From an uncultured Eubacteriales bacterium (GTDB lineage: Bacteria > Bacillota > Clostridia > Oscillospirales > CAG-382), in NCBI GenBank assembly GCA_934444485.1, contig CAKSCN010000037.1, forward strand, positions 1 to 16,617: 16,617 bases of DNA. Direction: 5' to 3'. A model generated the notes under the pieces. The model was not told where the DNA came from. It searched no databases and saw only the letters and a program-made list of their open reading frames with translations. The translations under genes were made by a program, and so were the position numbers. Shown one piece after another: positions 16,254 through 16,617 of the stretch (position 1 is the stretch's first letter; every line of letters begins with the position of its first letter).

Positions 16254-16617
16254 TCAGGTATCGACTTTGTTGCCCTGAAAAATTCTTCTTCGGTTCATTT
16301 CTCTGTCAACGCCATTCATCACATCAAACTTCTTCACACTCCAAAGGGGCGCTACAAGCGTATCCCTGCCGCCGTCCCCGGTTATGCGCTGAACAACTGT
16401 ATCATACGGCAACAGCTCAAGCTCGTCGCAAACAAGATTCACGTATTCGTCAAGCTCGAAGACCTTAATCTTACCGTCGTAATACATTCTCTCTGCGGCG
16501 GTGTTTTTCAGAATATGGAGCATATGCAGCTTCACCGAGTGCGGACGGAGCTTTCCCACTGTCTCGACGCTCTCGAGCATCATGTCCCTCGTCTCGCCGG
16601 GAAGTCCGTTGATAAGG
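16254..16617 (-). CDS. YhcC-type radical SAM protein (TIGR01212), C-terminal part
   Basis: About 120 residues at the C-terminus are present; the rest, including the iron-sulphur CxxxCxxC motif, lies beyond the right edge. The visible sequence begins LINGLPGETRDMMLESVETV. It continues with VKLHMLHILKNT, a Tyr/Asp/Glu-rich stretch with ELDEYVNLVCDELELLP, then VVQRITGDGGRDTLVAPLWS, and ends near RRRIFQG. This run of motifs matches my memory of the E. coli YhcC-like radical SAM family, whose exact reaction is uncertain. The reading frame is open to the window edge; internal Met codons near 16583 are not the true start. Its stop codon lies 15 bases before uvrB, so the two are probably co-transcribed. 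Confidence 0.88.
   Translation of the reverse strand, partial: LINGLPGETRDMMLESVETVGKLRPHSVKLHMLHILKNTAAERMYYDGKIKVFELDEYVNLVCDELELLPYDTVVQRITGDGGRDTLVAPLWSVKKFDVMNGVDREMNRRRIFQGNKVDT

Overview
The window reads as ordinary chromosome from a member of the Clostridia (Bacillota) with mid-range GC (about 50% or slightly above by eye). The yybS-gdpP-rplI cluster and cyclic-di-AMP phosphodiesterase are Gram-positive traits. A RuvC resolvase beside RuvA and RuvB argues against Bacilli, which normally lack RuvC. Ribosome binding sites are strong GGAGG/AAGGAG types, and promoters are near-perfect TTGACA-17-TATAAT. Every gene lies on the minus strand, so transcription runs from high to low coordinates.

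In transcription order, the right end (16617 to about 13890) holds the 3' part of a YhcC-type radical SAM gene, then uvrB, then a 114-residue protein of unknown function, closed by an intrinsic terminator. Next come two accessory carbohydrate-type genes. One is a cytosolic clan GH-A glycoside hydrolase-like protein with its own promoter and a perfect hairpin in its leader. The other is a Gfo/Idh/MocA oxidoreductase with its own promoter and a strong terminator. truB follows as a single gene with a terminator directly behind its stop codon.

Between truB and the ruv operon sits a two-gene type II toxin-antitoxin module (Phd/YefM-like antitoxin, RelE/ParE-like toxin) with a consensus promoter. 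The module lies between two almost identical 38-bp terminator-bearing direct repeats. Its promoter also resembles the ruv promoter, so a terminator-promoter unit appears twice.

The left half (8595 to 1) looks like one long operon from a consensus promoter: ruvC-ruvA-ruvB (Holliday junction processing), a divergent topoisomerase IV/GyrA-type A subunit, yybS, gdpP, rplI, and a lipoprotein cut by the window edge. No terminator is visible between these genes, and most gaps are 20-40 bases. DNA-topology and recombination functions are therefore probably co-transcribed with c-di-AMP turnover and a ribosomal protein.

No rRNA, tRNA, CRISPR array, insertion sequence, prophage or riboswitch was recognised. 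No gene-free stretch exceeds 300 bases. Nothing here clearly amounts to an undescribed system. The points most worth a second look are the repeat-bracketed toxin-antitoxin insertion, the divergent topoisomerase in the ruv operon, and the unassigned glycoside hydrolase and uvrB-linked small protein.
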